The notes beneath the pieces were generated by a model. The model did no database searches and was not told the DNA's origin. It worked only from the letters and a program-made list of their open reading frames with translations. This document shows positions 1-4,974 of a stretch of DNA of 5,445 bases, piece by piece (positions within the stretch are counted from its first letter, which is position 1; the number at the start of each line of letters is the position of its first letter). The stretch spans positions 1 through 5,445 of the forward strand of contig JAIOQC010000097.1 of assembly GCA_021413565.1 (NCBI GenBank), written 5' to 3'. This stretch comes from Candidatus Nomurabacteria bacterium (GTDB lineage: Bacteria > Patescibacteriota > Minisyncoccia > Phycocordibacterales > UBA9973). The position numbers were made by a program, and so were the translations under genes.

Positions 1-48
1 ATACTTTATTCCAAAAAGTTAGTGGTCAATTAAAACTCAATCTATAAT

Positions 49-1407
49 ATGAAAAAATTTCTTACAATTTTATATATACTTTCGTCTTTTGTTTTTATTT
101 TATCTGTCTCACCGACTACTACTGAATCAGCGAGTTGTAAAGTTATAGCGTCTTTTGACCCAGCAGGGGAGATGAAAGATAATTGGTACAAAGAAGGTTC
201 AACTGCAGTTGATATTGTTTTCAATACAACAAATTGTATTGGTCAAGATATATATTTAACTGTCTACGAAGAGGATTTTCCTGTGCAAGATGACGCATTA
301 AGTGACTCTAATTTAGATAATTTAAAAATACGAGTTGTAAACGACAACTTTAAATTTCCACTTAAATTAGGAGAAGAGGGCTGTGAGTTTGGCGCTGGTT
401 TTGATTGTCATTTATATTTAATCGTAGAAGACAAGGATGGTACTAATTACTATAAATCTTGGCGTGAAAAAAATGGAGATTTATTTTATGAATGTGACGC
501 AGATTGTTTAAGTAATGCAAAATTAATTACCAATTCTAGTACTACTTCTGGTTCATCGTCAGGCAATGCAGTTGGTGTTGGCATAACTAAAGAGAGCATT
601 AATCTGTCACAAGGAGTCTACAAACTACTTGCCCCAATTGGTAAATTAACTTCAATCAACACATCAAGCAATGGAACTTGCCCAGGTAATCCAGACATAA
701 CAAATGGTGTTGCTTGTTACTTAAATATCATTTTCAAGATTGGTATTGGACTCGCTGGTGCACTCGCAGTTGTAATGATTGTTGTCGCTTCTATTCAATA
801 TATGGGCGACGAATCGGTTTTCGGTAAAACAGAAGCAAAAGGTAAAATATTCTCTGCAATACTTGGGCTTATTATAGCCTTGGCTGCTTATGCAATCTTA
901 AATACCGTTAACCCAGACCTGACGGGCTCGGGAGGGGTTACAATAGATGATGTAAGTTTTGAAATTGACGGGGAACCAATGACATCAGATGACCTTGTTC
1001 CATCTGGTGCAAAAACAACAAAATGCCCTGAGGGCATAGATAGTAGTAAGCCACCTTCATGTAAAACAATTACGCAAAAGGTGCAAGCAATGTTATCTAA
1101 AGCACGCACTGAGGGATACAATATCACTGGCTATGGATTCAGAAGCAAGCAACGCCAAGAACAACTACGGTCAAGTAATTGCGGTTCCACAAATATTTAC
1201 AATAAGAATGCAACATGCCAACCACCAACCGCTATACCTGGAACTTCAATGCACGAAAGTGGTTTAGCCTTTGATTTACAATGTGACGGAAAAAGTATCC
1301 GAGCGAAAGACAATAGATGTTTCTTGTGGCTCAAGTCTAATGCGTCAAAATATGGACTTTACAATCTATCTTCAGAACCTTGGCACTGGTCTACAACAGG
1401 ACACTAA
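49..1407 (+). CDS. Secreted pilin-like (VirB2/TrbC-type) two-helix membrane protein with C-terminal M15 D-Ala-D-Ala carboxypeptidase (VanY-like) domain
   Basis: This 452-residue protein probably cleaves peptidoglycan stem peptides outside the membrane. Seen in order: a signal peptide (about 1-27; no clear lipobox before C30); a Cys-containing ectodomain (30-223); two hydrophobic helices (about 231-252 and 266-287) joined by a Gly/Lys loop and ending LNTVNPDL; a linker; and an M15 metallopeptidase domain (about 340-452). The helix pair matches the VirB2/TrbC-like T4SS pilin family common in Parcubacteria. The peptidase shows GFRS at 363-366, SMHESGLAFD (H402, D409) and EPWHW (E443, H446), giving zinc ligands H402/D409/H446 and catalytic E443. 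Topology (N out, hairpin, C out) places the enzyme outside the membrane, in line with 14 cysteines. There is no Shine-Dalgarno; the start is set by the signal peptide. It lies 19 nt before the next gene, so both are probably co-transcribed. Exact substrate (D,D- or L,D-bond) is not decidable. Sure of the M15 domain, fairly sure of the pilin-like helices. Confidence 0.88.
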   Translation: MKKFLTILYILSSFVFILSVSPTTTESASCKVIASFDPAGEMKDNWYKEGSTAVDIVFNTTNCIGQDIYLTVYEEDFPVQDDALSDSNLDNLKIRVVNDNFKFPLKLGEEGCEFGAGFDCHLYLIVEDKDGTNYYKSWREKNGDLFYECDADCLSNAKLITNSSTTSGSSSGNAVGVGITKESINLSQGVYKLLAPIGKLTSINTSSNGTCPGNPDITNGVACYLNIIFKIGIGLAGALAVVMIVVASIQYMGDESVFGKTEAKGKIFSAILGLIIALAAYAILNTVNPDLTGSGGVTIDDVSFEIDGEPMTSDDLVPSGAKTTKCPEGIDSSKPPSCKTITQKVQAMLSKARTEGYNITGYGFRSKQRQEQLRSSNCGSTNIYNKNATCQPPTAIPGTSMHESGLAFDLQCDGKSIRAKDNRCFLWLKSNASKYGLYNLSSEPWHWSTTGH

Positions 1408-1426
1408 TATCTTGTAATTAAATAAC

Positions 1427-2683
1427 ATGCCTAAAAAAACAAAAATTATTTTCATAACAACATTCGTTATTGTCGGGGCAATAATGCTTTATTTCTATTT
1501 TTCTCGCAACACAAACACGAATACACAAACTACTGATGCGCCATTCTACCAACGGTTCAATCCTTTTAACTCAAATAATAATTCTAATGGCTCACAAAGT
1601 GGTGGTGTAAATAGTGACGGAGTAGCACTAGATGATACTGGTGCAGTATTTACTAACTCTGTATTTCAACAACTTACTGATTTCTCTGTCGCTGGAGCAA
1701 CATTCTTCCAGTACGATAGATTGATACCACCATCACCTGAGACACCAGCGAATACACCACCTCAATATCAAACTGTTTCGGCATTGCGATATGTAGAACG
1801 AATCACAGGTCATATTTATCAAAGAGACTTGGATACAAAGAATGTTGCCAAGATTTCAAACTCAACAATTCCTAGTATTTATGAGAGTATCTTAGACAGC
1901 AAAGCTTCAACTACTATTTATCGATATTTATCGACAGATAATAGAACTATCACCAGTTTTATGGCAACTCTTGGTGCAACTAAAGGGGAGTTCTTGTCTT
2001 CTGACATTATTGACATCAGCACATCTTTAGACAAAACTAAATTCTTTTATTTAACAAAAAATACAAGTGGAGTTGTAGGTACAATAAGATCTTTTACTGA
2101 AACAAAAAAGTCTCAAGTATTTACTTCACATTTTACTGAATGGTTATCACAATGGGTAGGGGATCAAAAGATATATCTAACAACAAAAGCTTCTTATTCG
2201 GCTTCTGGATATCTATTCAGTTTAAACACCACAAATGGCACTTTAACAAAAGTAAAGGGACCTACCGCAGGACTTACAACACTTGCCAACAATAATGGCT
2301 CTATAGTCCTTTATAGTGTATCTACAAGCAATGGCCCACAATTATTTGTATTCGATACAGTAAGTCATATATCAAATTCTATTAACCTATATGGTTTACC
2401 CGAAAAATGTATCTGGAGTTCTGATAATATTTATGTTTACTGTGCATTACCAAGTAATATTAACAACCCCGAGAACCCAGATGCTTGGTACCAGGGAATA
2501 GTTTCTTTTAATGACTCTTTTGTAAAAATAAATACAATCACATTTGAAGTTGAAAATATTGCCAATTCAAACGACAATACAGCAGTAGACGCTACTCACT
2601 TAATACTAGACAATACTGAAACAAATATATTCTTCATTAATAAAAAAGACTCCACCTTGTGGTCTTTGAATTTAAGTAATTAA
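1427..2683 (+). CDS. Membrane-anchored protein of unknown function, probable beta-propeller ectodomain
   Basis: I do not recognise a characterised function for this 418-residue protein. Seen: a positively charged start (MPKKTK), one transmembrane helix (about 7-26), a low-complexity Asn/Thr/Ser/Gly linker (about 29-62), then a long, mostly beta-strand domain. That domain has recurrent strand-turn units ending in patterns such as LFSLNTTNG, LFVFDT and LWSLNLSN, as in TolB/WD40-like propellers. The segments LPEKCIWS (C328), YCALP and DAWYQGIVSF resemble a conserved block I associate with uncharacterised Parcubacteria proteins; that is from memory and not a search. The N-in, C-out topology puts the propeller outside the cell, where it could bind a protein or glycan. 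It follows the pilin/M15 gene by 19 nt on the same strand, without a Shine-Dalgarno, and ends at a strong terminator, so the two probably form one operon. The gene is certain as an ORF; the propeller fold is an inference. Confidence 0.8.
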   Translation: MPKKTKIIFITTFVIVGAIMLYFYFSRNTNTNTQTTDAPFYQRFNPFNSNNNSNGSQSGGVNSDGVALDDTGAVFTNSVFQQLTDFSVAGATFFQYDRLIPPSPETPANTPPQYQTVSALRYVERITGHIYQRDLDTKNVAKISNSTIPSIYESILDSKASTTIYRYLSTDNRTITSFMATLGATKGEFLSSDIIDISTSLDKTKFFYLTKNTSGVVGTIRSFTETKKSQVFTSHFTEWLSQWVGDQKIYLTTKASYSASGYLFSLNTTNGTLTKVKGPTAGLTTLANNNGSIVLYSVSTSNGPQLFVFDTVSHISNSINLYGLPEKCIWSSDNIYVYCALPSNINNPENPDAWYQGIVSFNDSFVKINTITFEVENIANSNDNTAVDATHLILDNTETNIFFINKKDSTLWSLNLSN

Positions 2684-2721
2684 AGACTCAGTTTTGTAAT
2701 ATAATACTAATAATTAAGATA

Positions 2722-2756
2722 AAAAAGGCTGGTCGACAGAGTCGACCAGCCTTTTT
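2722..2756. terminator. Bidirectional intrinsic terminator between the convergent envelope operon and jag
   Basis: A perfect inverted repeat: GGCTGGTCGAC (2727-2737), loop AGA, GTCGACCAGCC (2741-2751). It is flanked by A6 on the left and T5 on the right, so the stem can reach 16 bp including A-T pairs. Both strands therefore read as a GC-rich hairpin followed by a U-tract. It ends the plus-strand gene that stops at 2683 and the minus-strand jag gene that stops at 2768. Confidence 0.95.
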
Positions 2757-2760
2757 GTTG

Positions 2761-2773
2761 CTACTTACTACTT
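2761..2773 (-). repeat. Copy of the AAGTAGTAAGTAG repeat at the jag stop
   Basis: The minus strand reads AAGTAGTAAGTAG from 2773 to 2761, identical to 4076-4064 on the same strand. AAG is the final Lys codon of jag and TAG its stop, followed directly by an in-frame TAA. It lies 4 nt before the right flank of the bidirectional terminator. Confidence 0.6.
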
Positions 2774-3229
2774 TGTTTCTATATATTTGATAATCACCCT
2801 ACGACTTACACCTTGCCCTTCTGATTCTGTTTTAATATCTTTTGCATCTTGCAAGAATGTATGAATTATTCTACGGTCATAAGCAGGCATTGGTTCTGTT
2901 TCAATATTACTCTTGAAGTAACGAGCTCTTTCAGCCATCATATGAGCCATTGTTTTCAAACCATCAAAGTGTTTTTTTTGATAACCATTCACATCAACAT
3001 ATAAATTAGCAGACTCTTCTTCATTAGAAGACTTTTCAATCATTTTGCGTATTATGTGATTGAGTGATTTAAGTGTATCTCCATCACGACCAATAACAAA
3101 TCTAGAATCGGGTGTTTCAATAAAACACCAGAGCATACCGTCCACATTTTCAATCTCACAAGAATCAATCTTGCAATCTAAGTGAGCAAATATATCTCCG
3201 ACTATTTTTTTGATAGCATCTTTTTCCAT
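2768..3229 (-). CDS. jag: Jag/KhpB family RNA-binding protein (KH + R3H domains)
   Basis: A small cytoplasmic RNA-binding protein, known in Firmicutes (Jag/KhpB/EloR) as a post-transcriptional regulator linked to elongation and division, and usually encoded right after yidC. Seen with the 153-residue start: a type II KH fold with the loop IGRDG (46-50; GxxG) and an R3H domain with DRRIIH (R119-x3-H123), ending in GVSRRVIIKYI. The N-terminal Jag_N domain of Firmicutes homologues is absent. Start choice: ATG at 3229 lies 2 nt after the yidC stop and begins MEKDAIKKI, the normal KH entry. An ATG at 3271 would add 14 basic residues (MDYQKKIRKKSNIN) and overlap yidC by 40 nt; it is possible but has no better ribosome binding site. 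The stop is TAG followed in frame by TAA and lies inside a repeat also found at yidD. Last gene of the leftward block, closed by the terminator at 2722-2756. Confidence 0.92.
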   Translation of the reverse strand: MEKDAIKKIVGDIFAHLDCKIDSCEIENVDGMLWCFIETPDSRFVIGRDGDTLKSLNHIIRKMIEKSSNEEESANLYVDVNGYQKKHFDGLKTMAHMMAERARYFKSNIETEPMPAYDRRIIHTFLQDAKDIKTESEGQGVSRRVIIKYIETK

Positions 3230-3231
3230 GT

Positions 3232-3969
3232 TTATATTTGATTTCTTTCTAATTTTCTTCTGATAATCCATTCTTGAACAATTGTAAATACGTTACTTAC
3301 AATCCAATACAATGCTACTGCGGCTGATATTTGGTAAGCAATAAAAGCAATGAATACTGGTAAAACATATCTAATATTAATTTGCATGCTATTAGACAGT
3401 TCCTCTTGAAATGTTTTAGGCTCTACAGGCATTTCTTTTACAACTTCCACCTTCGCCTTTACTGGTGTTGCAAGATAGCCTTGAATAAATTGTGTAATAC
3501 CAGCAAAGAGCGCAAGTATTATACTCTTACTATGCATTTCAAAGAATCCCAAGAAATTTGTATGTACAACATCAGGTATTTTGACAAAAGAATATAGTGA
3601 ACTCGCATCCAAAGATAGCCCTTTATAAAATACATAATAGAGGGCAAAGATAATTGGTAATTGCAATAAAACAACTAGACAACCCGAGAATGGATTAGTT
3701 CCATATTTTTTATACAATTCAAAAGTTTTCTTTGCTTGCTCTTCTTTATTTGGGAATTCTTTCTTAAGAAGTTTCAGTTCTGGTTCCATTCTTTTCATCA
3801 ATATCTGACTTCGAATAGACTTCCTTGTTAAAGGGGCTAGTATAAACTTCACTAGAACAGTTAGGGCTACAATAGCCAAACCAACATCACCTAGTGTGAC
3901 TGTATTCATTATAAAGACAAGGGCGTTGTAAATAGGTTCGTAAAAAATAGTGTTCCAGAGTGCTTGCAT
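3232..3969 (-). CDS. yidC: YidC/Oxa1-family membrane protein insertase (short, Gram-positive-like form)
   Basis: Inserts and folds membrane proteins in the cytoplasmic membrane, alone or with SecYEG. The 245-residue length fits the short form without the large periplasmic domain of proteobacterial YidC. Seen: hydrophobic segments at about 8-24, 28-47, 96-117, 149-167, 201-216 and 217-232; a charged cytoplasmic hairpin at 49-90 (KRMEPELKLLKKEFPNKEEQ); the family signatures NPFSGCLVVLLQLPIIFALY (92-111) and ALYWIVSNVFTIVQE (219-233); and a basic tail. The usual hydrophilic-groove arginine in the first core helix appears as K41 (LTVLVKFILAPL), a conservative change. The first segment has no obvious lipobox or signal peptidase site. 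It is preceded by an extended -10 box 6 nt before the ATG with no Shine-Dalgarno, so it may be translated from a leaderless mRNA as well as by readthrough from yidD. jag follows at 2 nt. Confidence 0.96.
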   Translation of the reverse strand: MQALWNTIFYEPIYNALVFIMNTVTLGDVGLAIVALTVLVKFILAPLTRKSIRSQILMKRMEPELKLLKKEFPNKEEQAKKTFELYKKYGTNPFSGCLVVLLQLPIIFALYYVFYKGLSLDASSLYSFVKIPDVVHTNFLGFFEMHSKSIILALFAGITQFIQGYLATPVKAKVEVVKEMPVEPKTFQEELSNSMQINIRYVLPVFIAFIAYQISAAVALYWIVSNVFTIVQEWIIRRKLERNQI

Positions 3970-3975
3970 TTGTCT

Positions 3976-3984
3976 ATTGTAGCA
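3976..3984 (-). promoter_or_regulatory. Candidate extended -10 promoter of yidC (leaderless)
   Basis: On the minus strand the sequence is TGCTACAAT, an extended -10 (TGn plus TACAAT, one mismatch to TATAAT), followed by AGACAA and then the yidC ATG. This places the expected start of transcription at or next to the A of the ATG. The -35 position is poor (around TTCTGC), which an extended -10 can compensate for. Inferred from sequence only. Confidence 0.5.
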
Positions 3985-3989
3985 CGGAA

Positions 3990-4083
3990 AAGTAGTAAGC
4001 AGAAAGTATCATGTAGAAAGAAAAACATATCCCAGCGGTCTTCGCCCGCTAGGATCTCCCTTACTACTTACTACTTGCTACTT
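3990..4083 (-). repeat. Inverted-repeat-bounded hairpin element between yidD and yidC
   Basis: The plus strand starts with AAGTAGTAAGCAG (3990-4002). Its inverted copy CTACTTACTACTT lies at 4064-4076, with a further unit GCTACTT running to 4083. In minus-strand RNA the two arms pair over 13 positions with one G-U pair. They enclose a second hairpin, ATCCCAGCGG (4029-4038) against CCGCTAGGAT (4046-4055), with a 7-nt loop and one pair that is G-U only in the minus-strand RNA. The arrangement resembles a small REP/MITE-like element or an mRNA processing/stability structure in the yidD-yidC transcript. The stop codon of yidD lies inside the right arm region. Confidence 0.55.
4061..4083 (-). repeat. 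Short tandem AAGTAG / AAGTAGTAAG repeat at the yidD stop
   Basis: Read on the minus strand, this is AAGTAG-C followed by AAGTAGTAAGTAGTAA, beginning with the last Lys codon and TAG stop of yidD. The same motif begins at the Lys-stop codons of jag (minus strand, 2773 down to about 2761: AAGTAGTAAGTAG). A degenerate inverted copy is at 3990-4002. Confidence 0.6.
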
Positions 4084-4284
4084 AACCGGATCATAGTGGT
4101 TCTTTTGCCAAGGATGGCAACGCAAGATACGCCAAATACCAAGATAAAAGCCTTTAAAAACACCATATTTTTCAATAGCCTGCTTCATATACTCCGAACA
4201 GGTAGGTAAAAACACACAAGAAGAGTGTGCTCGAGTAGGTGTTTTTTGATAAAGATTAATTAACCAAATGATAATTTTACCCAT
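4078..4284 (-). CDS. yidD: Membrane protein insertion efficiency factor YidD
   Basis: A small membrane-associated protein thought to help YidC-dependent insertion, nearly always encoded between rnpA and yidC. Its 68 residues are about the usual length. Seen: an amphipathic N-terminal segment (KIIIWLINLYQ), then the family core CVFLPTCSEY (C23, C29), AIEKYGVFKGFYLGIWRILRCHPW in sense (G41, KG at 44-45, R52, RCHPW at 55-59 with C56) and the closing DPVK (65-68). The three conserved cysteines are present. The usual Gly-Gly before the DPV motif is replaced by NHY (62-64). The start ATG lies 44 nt after the rnpA stop and has no Shine-Dalgarno; a 9-bp hairpin occupies that gap. The stop is TAG within a short tandem repeat. 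Likely co-transcribed with rpmH-rnpA. Confidence 0.95.
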   Translation of the reverse strand: MGKIIIWLINLYQKTPTRAHSSCVFLPTCSEYMKQAIEKYGVFKGFYLGIWRILRCHPWQKNHYDPVK

Positions 4285-4301
4285 ATTTTATATAGTTTTT
4301 A

Positions 4302-4322
4302 TGTCCATACCCAGTATGGACA
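4302..4322. promoter_or_regulatory. Perfect 9-bp palindrome in the rnpA-yidD gap
   Basis: TGTCCATAC (4302-4310), loop CCA, GTATGGACA (4314-4322). There is no U-tract after the stem on the minus strand (it continues TAAAAAC), so it is not a standard terminator of rnpA. It may be an RNA-processing or stability hairpin, or a protein-binding operator. The stem is exact; the role is unknown. Confidence 0.6.
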
Positions 4323-4328
4323 GATAAT

Positions 4329-4646
4329 TTAAGGTCTAATTTTGTTTAAAATTATATTAATATCTTCTTTAATCTCTGAAATTGATGCTGAAACTGCTTG
4401 TTTTTTATAGAAAAATATACCAGCAACATTTTTAAGGGTATATACTCTTAAGATATTATAACCCTTACGGCGTAAGGCATTTCTACTAGAAGCCTTCTTC
4501 ACAATACCCTTAGGGGCAACAAAAGCATATTGGGGTATGCTGTTTTTTACATACCTAAATACAAAAAAGGGGGACGAGATTATCTCTCCCTTTTCCATAA
4601 TTGTCTGAAATAGCTCTTTCGTAACCCGCTTTTTCTTTTGGAGCAT
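4329..4646 (-). CDS. rnpA: Ribonuclease P protein component
   Basis: The protein subunit of RNase P, which helps the catalytic RNA remove 5' leaders from precursor tRNAs. The 105 residues fit the family. Seen: the basic start MLQKKKRVTK, the strand PFFVFRYV (26-33) and YAFVAPKGIVKKA (40-52) of the central sheet, and the RNR signature SSRNALRRKGYNIL (53-66; R55, N56, R59, R60). The C-terminal helix (SEIKEDINIILNKI) is typical. Position directly after rpmH (33 nt gap) is the classic bacterial arrangement. One of the few genes here with a Shine-Dalgarno-like sequence: GGGAG about 7 nt before the ATG, partly inside a small hairpin (4657-4672), which could tune translation. Confidence 0.95.
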   Translation of the reverse strand: MLQKKKRVTKELFQTIMEKGEIISSPFFVFRYVKNSIPQYAFVAPKGIVKKASSRNALRRKGYNILRVYTLKNVAGIFFYKKQAVSASISEIKEDINIILNKIRP

Positions 4647-4654
4647 AGTTCTTT

Positions 4655-4672
4655 CTCCCTATATCAATAGGG
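4655..4672 (-). promoter_or_regulatory. rnpA ribosome binding site overlapping a small hairpin
   Basis: On the minus strand CCCTAT (4672-4667), loop TGAT, ATAGGG (4662-4657) forms a 6-bp stem. The Shine-Dalgarno-like GGGAG (4659-4655) begins in its 3' arm, 7 nt before the rnpA ATG. The stem would partly hide the ribosome binding site. The bases are certain; the regulatory effect is inferred. Confidence 0.5.
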
Positions 4673-4679
4673 GAATTGG

Positions 4680-4820
4680 CTATTTTTTAATAGATACATT
4701 AGCACGACCCTTTCGGCGACGTGCTTGAGTGACCTTTTTGCCACCTGGAGTTTTTGATCGAGAGAGAAAACCATGAGTTTTAGCTCTTTTTCGTCTGTTT
4801 GGTTGATATGTTTGAGACAT
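4680..4820 (-). CDS. rpmH: 50S ribosomal protein L34
   Basis: A small, highly basic protein of the large ribosomal subunit. The 46 residues carry the whole family signature: [15 protein letters not shown] (4-18), then [16 protein letters not shown] (25-40). The start is the ATG at 4820 (MSQTYQPN); the frame stays open upstream to 4913, but that stretch is hydrophobic, unlike L34, and overlaps the promoter and DnaA box. There is no Shine-Dalgarno. A strong promoter has its -10 box 6 nt before the ATG, so a leaderless transcript is expected. First gene of the leftward block rpmH-rnpA-yidD-yidC-jag and divergent from dnaA, as at many bacterial origins. Confidence 0.97.
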   Translation of the reverse strand: MSQTYQPNRRKRAKTHGFLSRSKTPGGKKVTQARRRKGRANVSIKK

Positions 4821-4826
4821 AAGGGT

Positions 4827-4855
4827 ACTATATCGCAAAATTAATCTTTTGGCAA
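4827..4855 (-). promoter_or_regulatory. Sigma-70-type promoter of rpmH operon (leaderless)
   Basis: On the minus strand: TTGCCA (4855-4850), a 17-nt spacer, TATAGT (4832-4827), then ACCCTT and the rpmH ATG. Each hexamer is close to consensus (TTGACA, TATAAT) and the spacing is ideal. The expected transcription start is at or next to the A of the start codon, giving an mRNA with no leader. Inferred from sequence. Confidence 0.75.
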
Positions 4856-4905
4856 TTACTATTACTAATAACATAGTAAAATTACCCAAAGTGTTACTTA
4901 TGAGT

Positions 4906-4914
4906 TTATCCACA
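4906..4914 (+). promoter_or_regulatory. Consensus DnaA box
   Basis: TTATCCACA is an exact match to the high-affinity DnaA box, located between rpmH and dnaA. It may serve in origin firing and in dnaA autoregulation. A weaker box (TTATAAACA, two mismatches) starts 11 nt later, about one helical turn away. Confidence 0.85.
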
Positions 4915-4920
4915 CGTTAT

Positions 4921-4970
4921 AAACAGGGTAATCCAGATAGTTGATTATAAAGAGAAATAGAAACAGGGTA
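4921..4970 (+). repeat. Direct repeat AAACAGGGTA, two copies 40 bp apart
   Basis: Exact 10-nt copies lie at 4921-4930 and 4961-4970. The first follows the DnaA boxes; the second runs into the TATAAT (4969-4974) proposed as the dnaA -10 box. Forty base pairs is close to four helical turns, so one protein could contact both on the same face. Function unknown. Confidence 0.5.
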
Positions 4971-4974
4971 TAAT
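4969..4974 (+). promoter_or_regulatory. Candidate -10 box for dnaA
   Basis: A perfect TATAAT, the best plus-strand -10 in the gap. The -35 is weak (TTATAA at 4945-4950, 18-nt spacer). It is 7 nt before an ATG at 4982 that opens a 13-codon frame (MNLVVGNDIVLHL). Transcription from here would give dnaA a leader of more than 100 nt. Confidence 0.45.

Noticed and set aside
43..48. Perfect TATAAT directly before the first gene's ATG
   Set aside because: It abuts the ATG at 49, so transcription would start inside the signal-peptide codons, and there is no convincing -35; probably chance in AT-rich DNA.
888..1127. Minus-strand open frame inside the pilin/M15 gene
   Set aside because: It is antisense to a conserved domain-coding region and has no recognisable product.
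4029..4055. GC-rich hairpin as an intrinsic terminator of yidD
   Set aside because: The U-tract on the minus strand starts only about 4-6 nt after the stem and is interrupted, so it is better seen as part of a larger structured element.
4061..4083. CRISPR or microsatellite at the tandem AAGTAG repeat
   Set aside because: The units are only 6-10 nt without spacers and there are few copies; it fits a short dispersed repeat, not an array.
3964..4209. Plus-strand open frame across the yidC start and yidD
   Set aside because: It is antisense to the clearly conserved yidD and to the intergenic element and has no protein features.
4856..4867. TTACTATTACTA (minus strand TAGTAATAGTAA) as a DnaA-trio
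   Set aside because: The motif looks right, but it is about 40 nt from the DnaA box rather than adjacent and lies next to the rpmH -35 box; not supported enough.
4821..4913. N-terminal extension of L34 to an ATG at 4913
   Set aside because: The extra 31 residues are hydrophobic, unlike L34, and the DNA there is the rpmH promoter and DnaA box.
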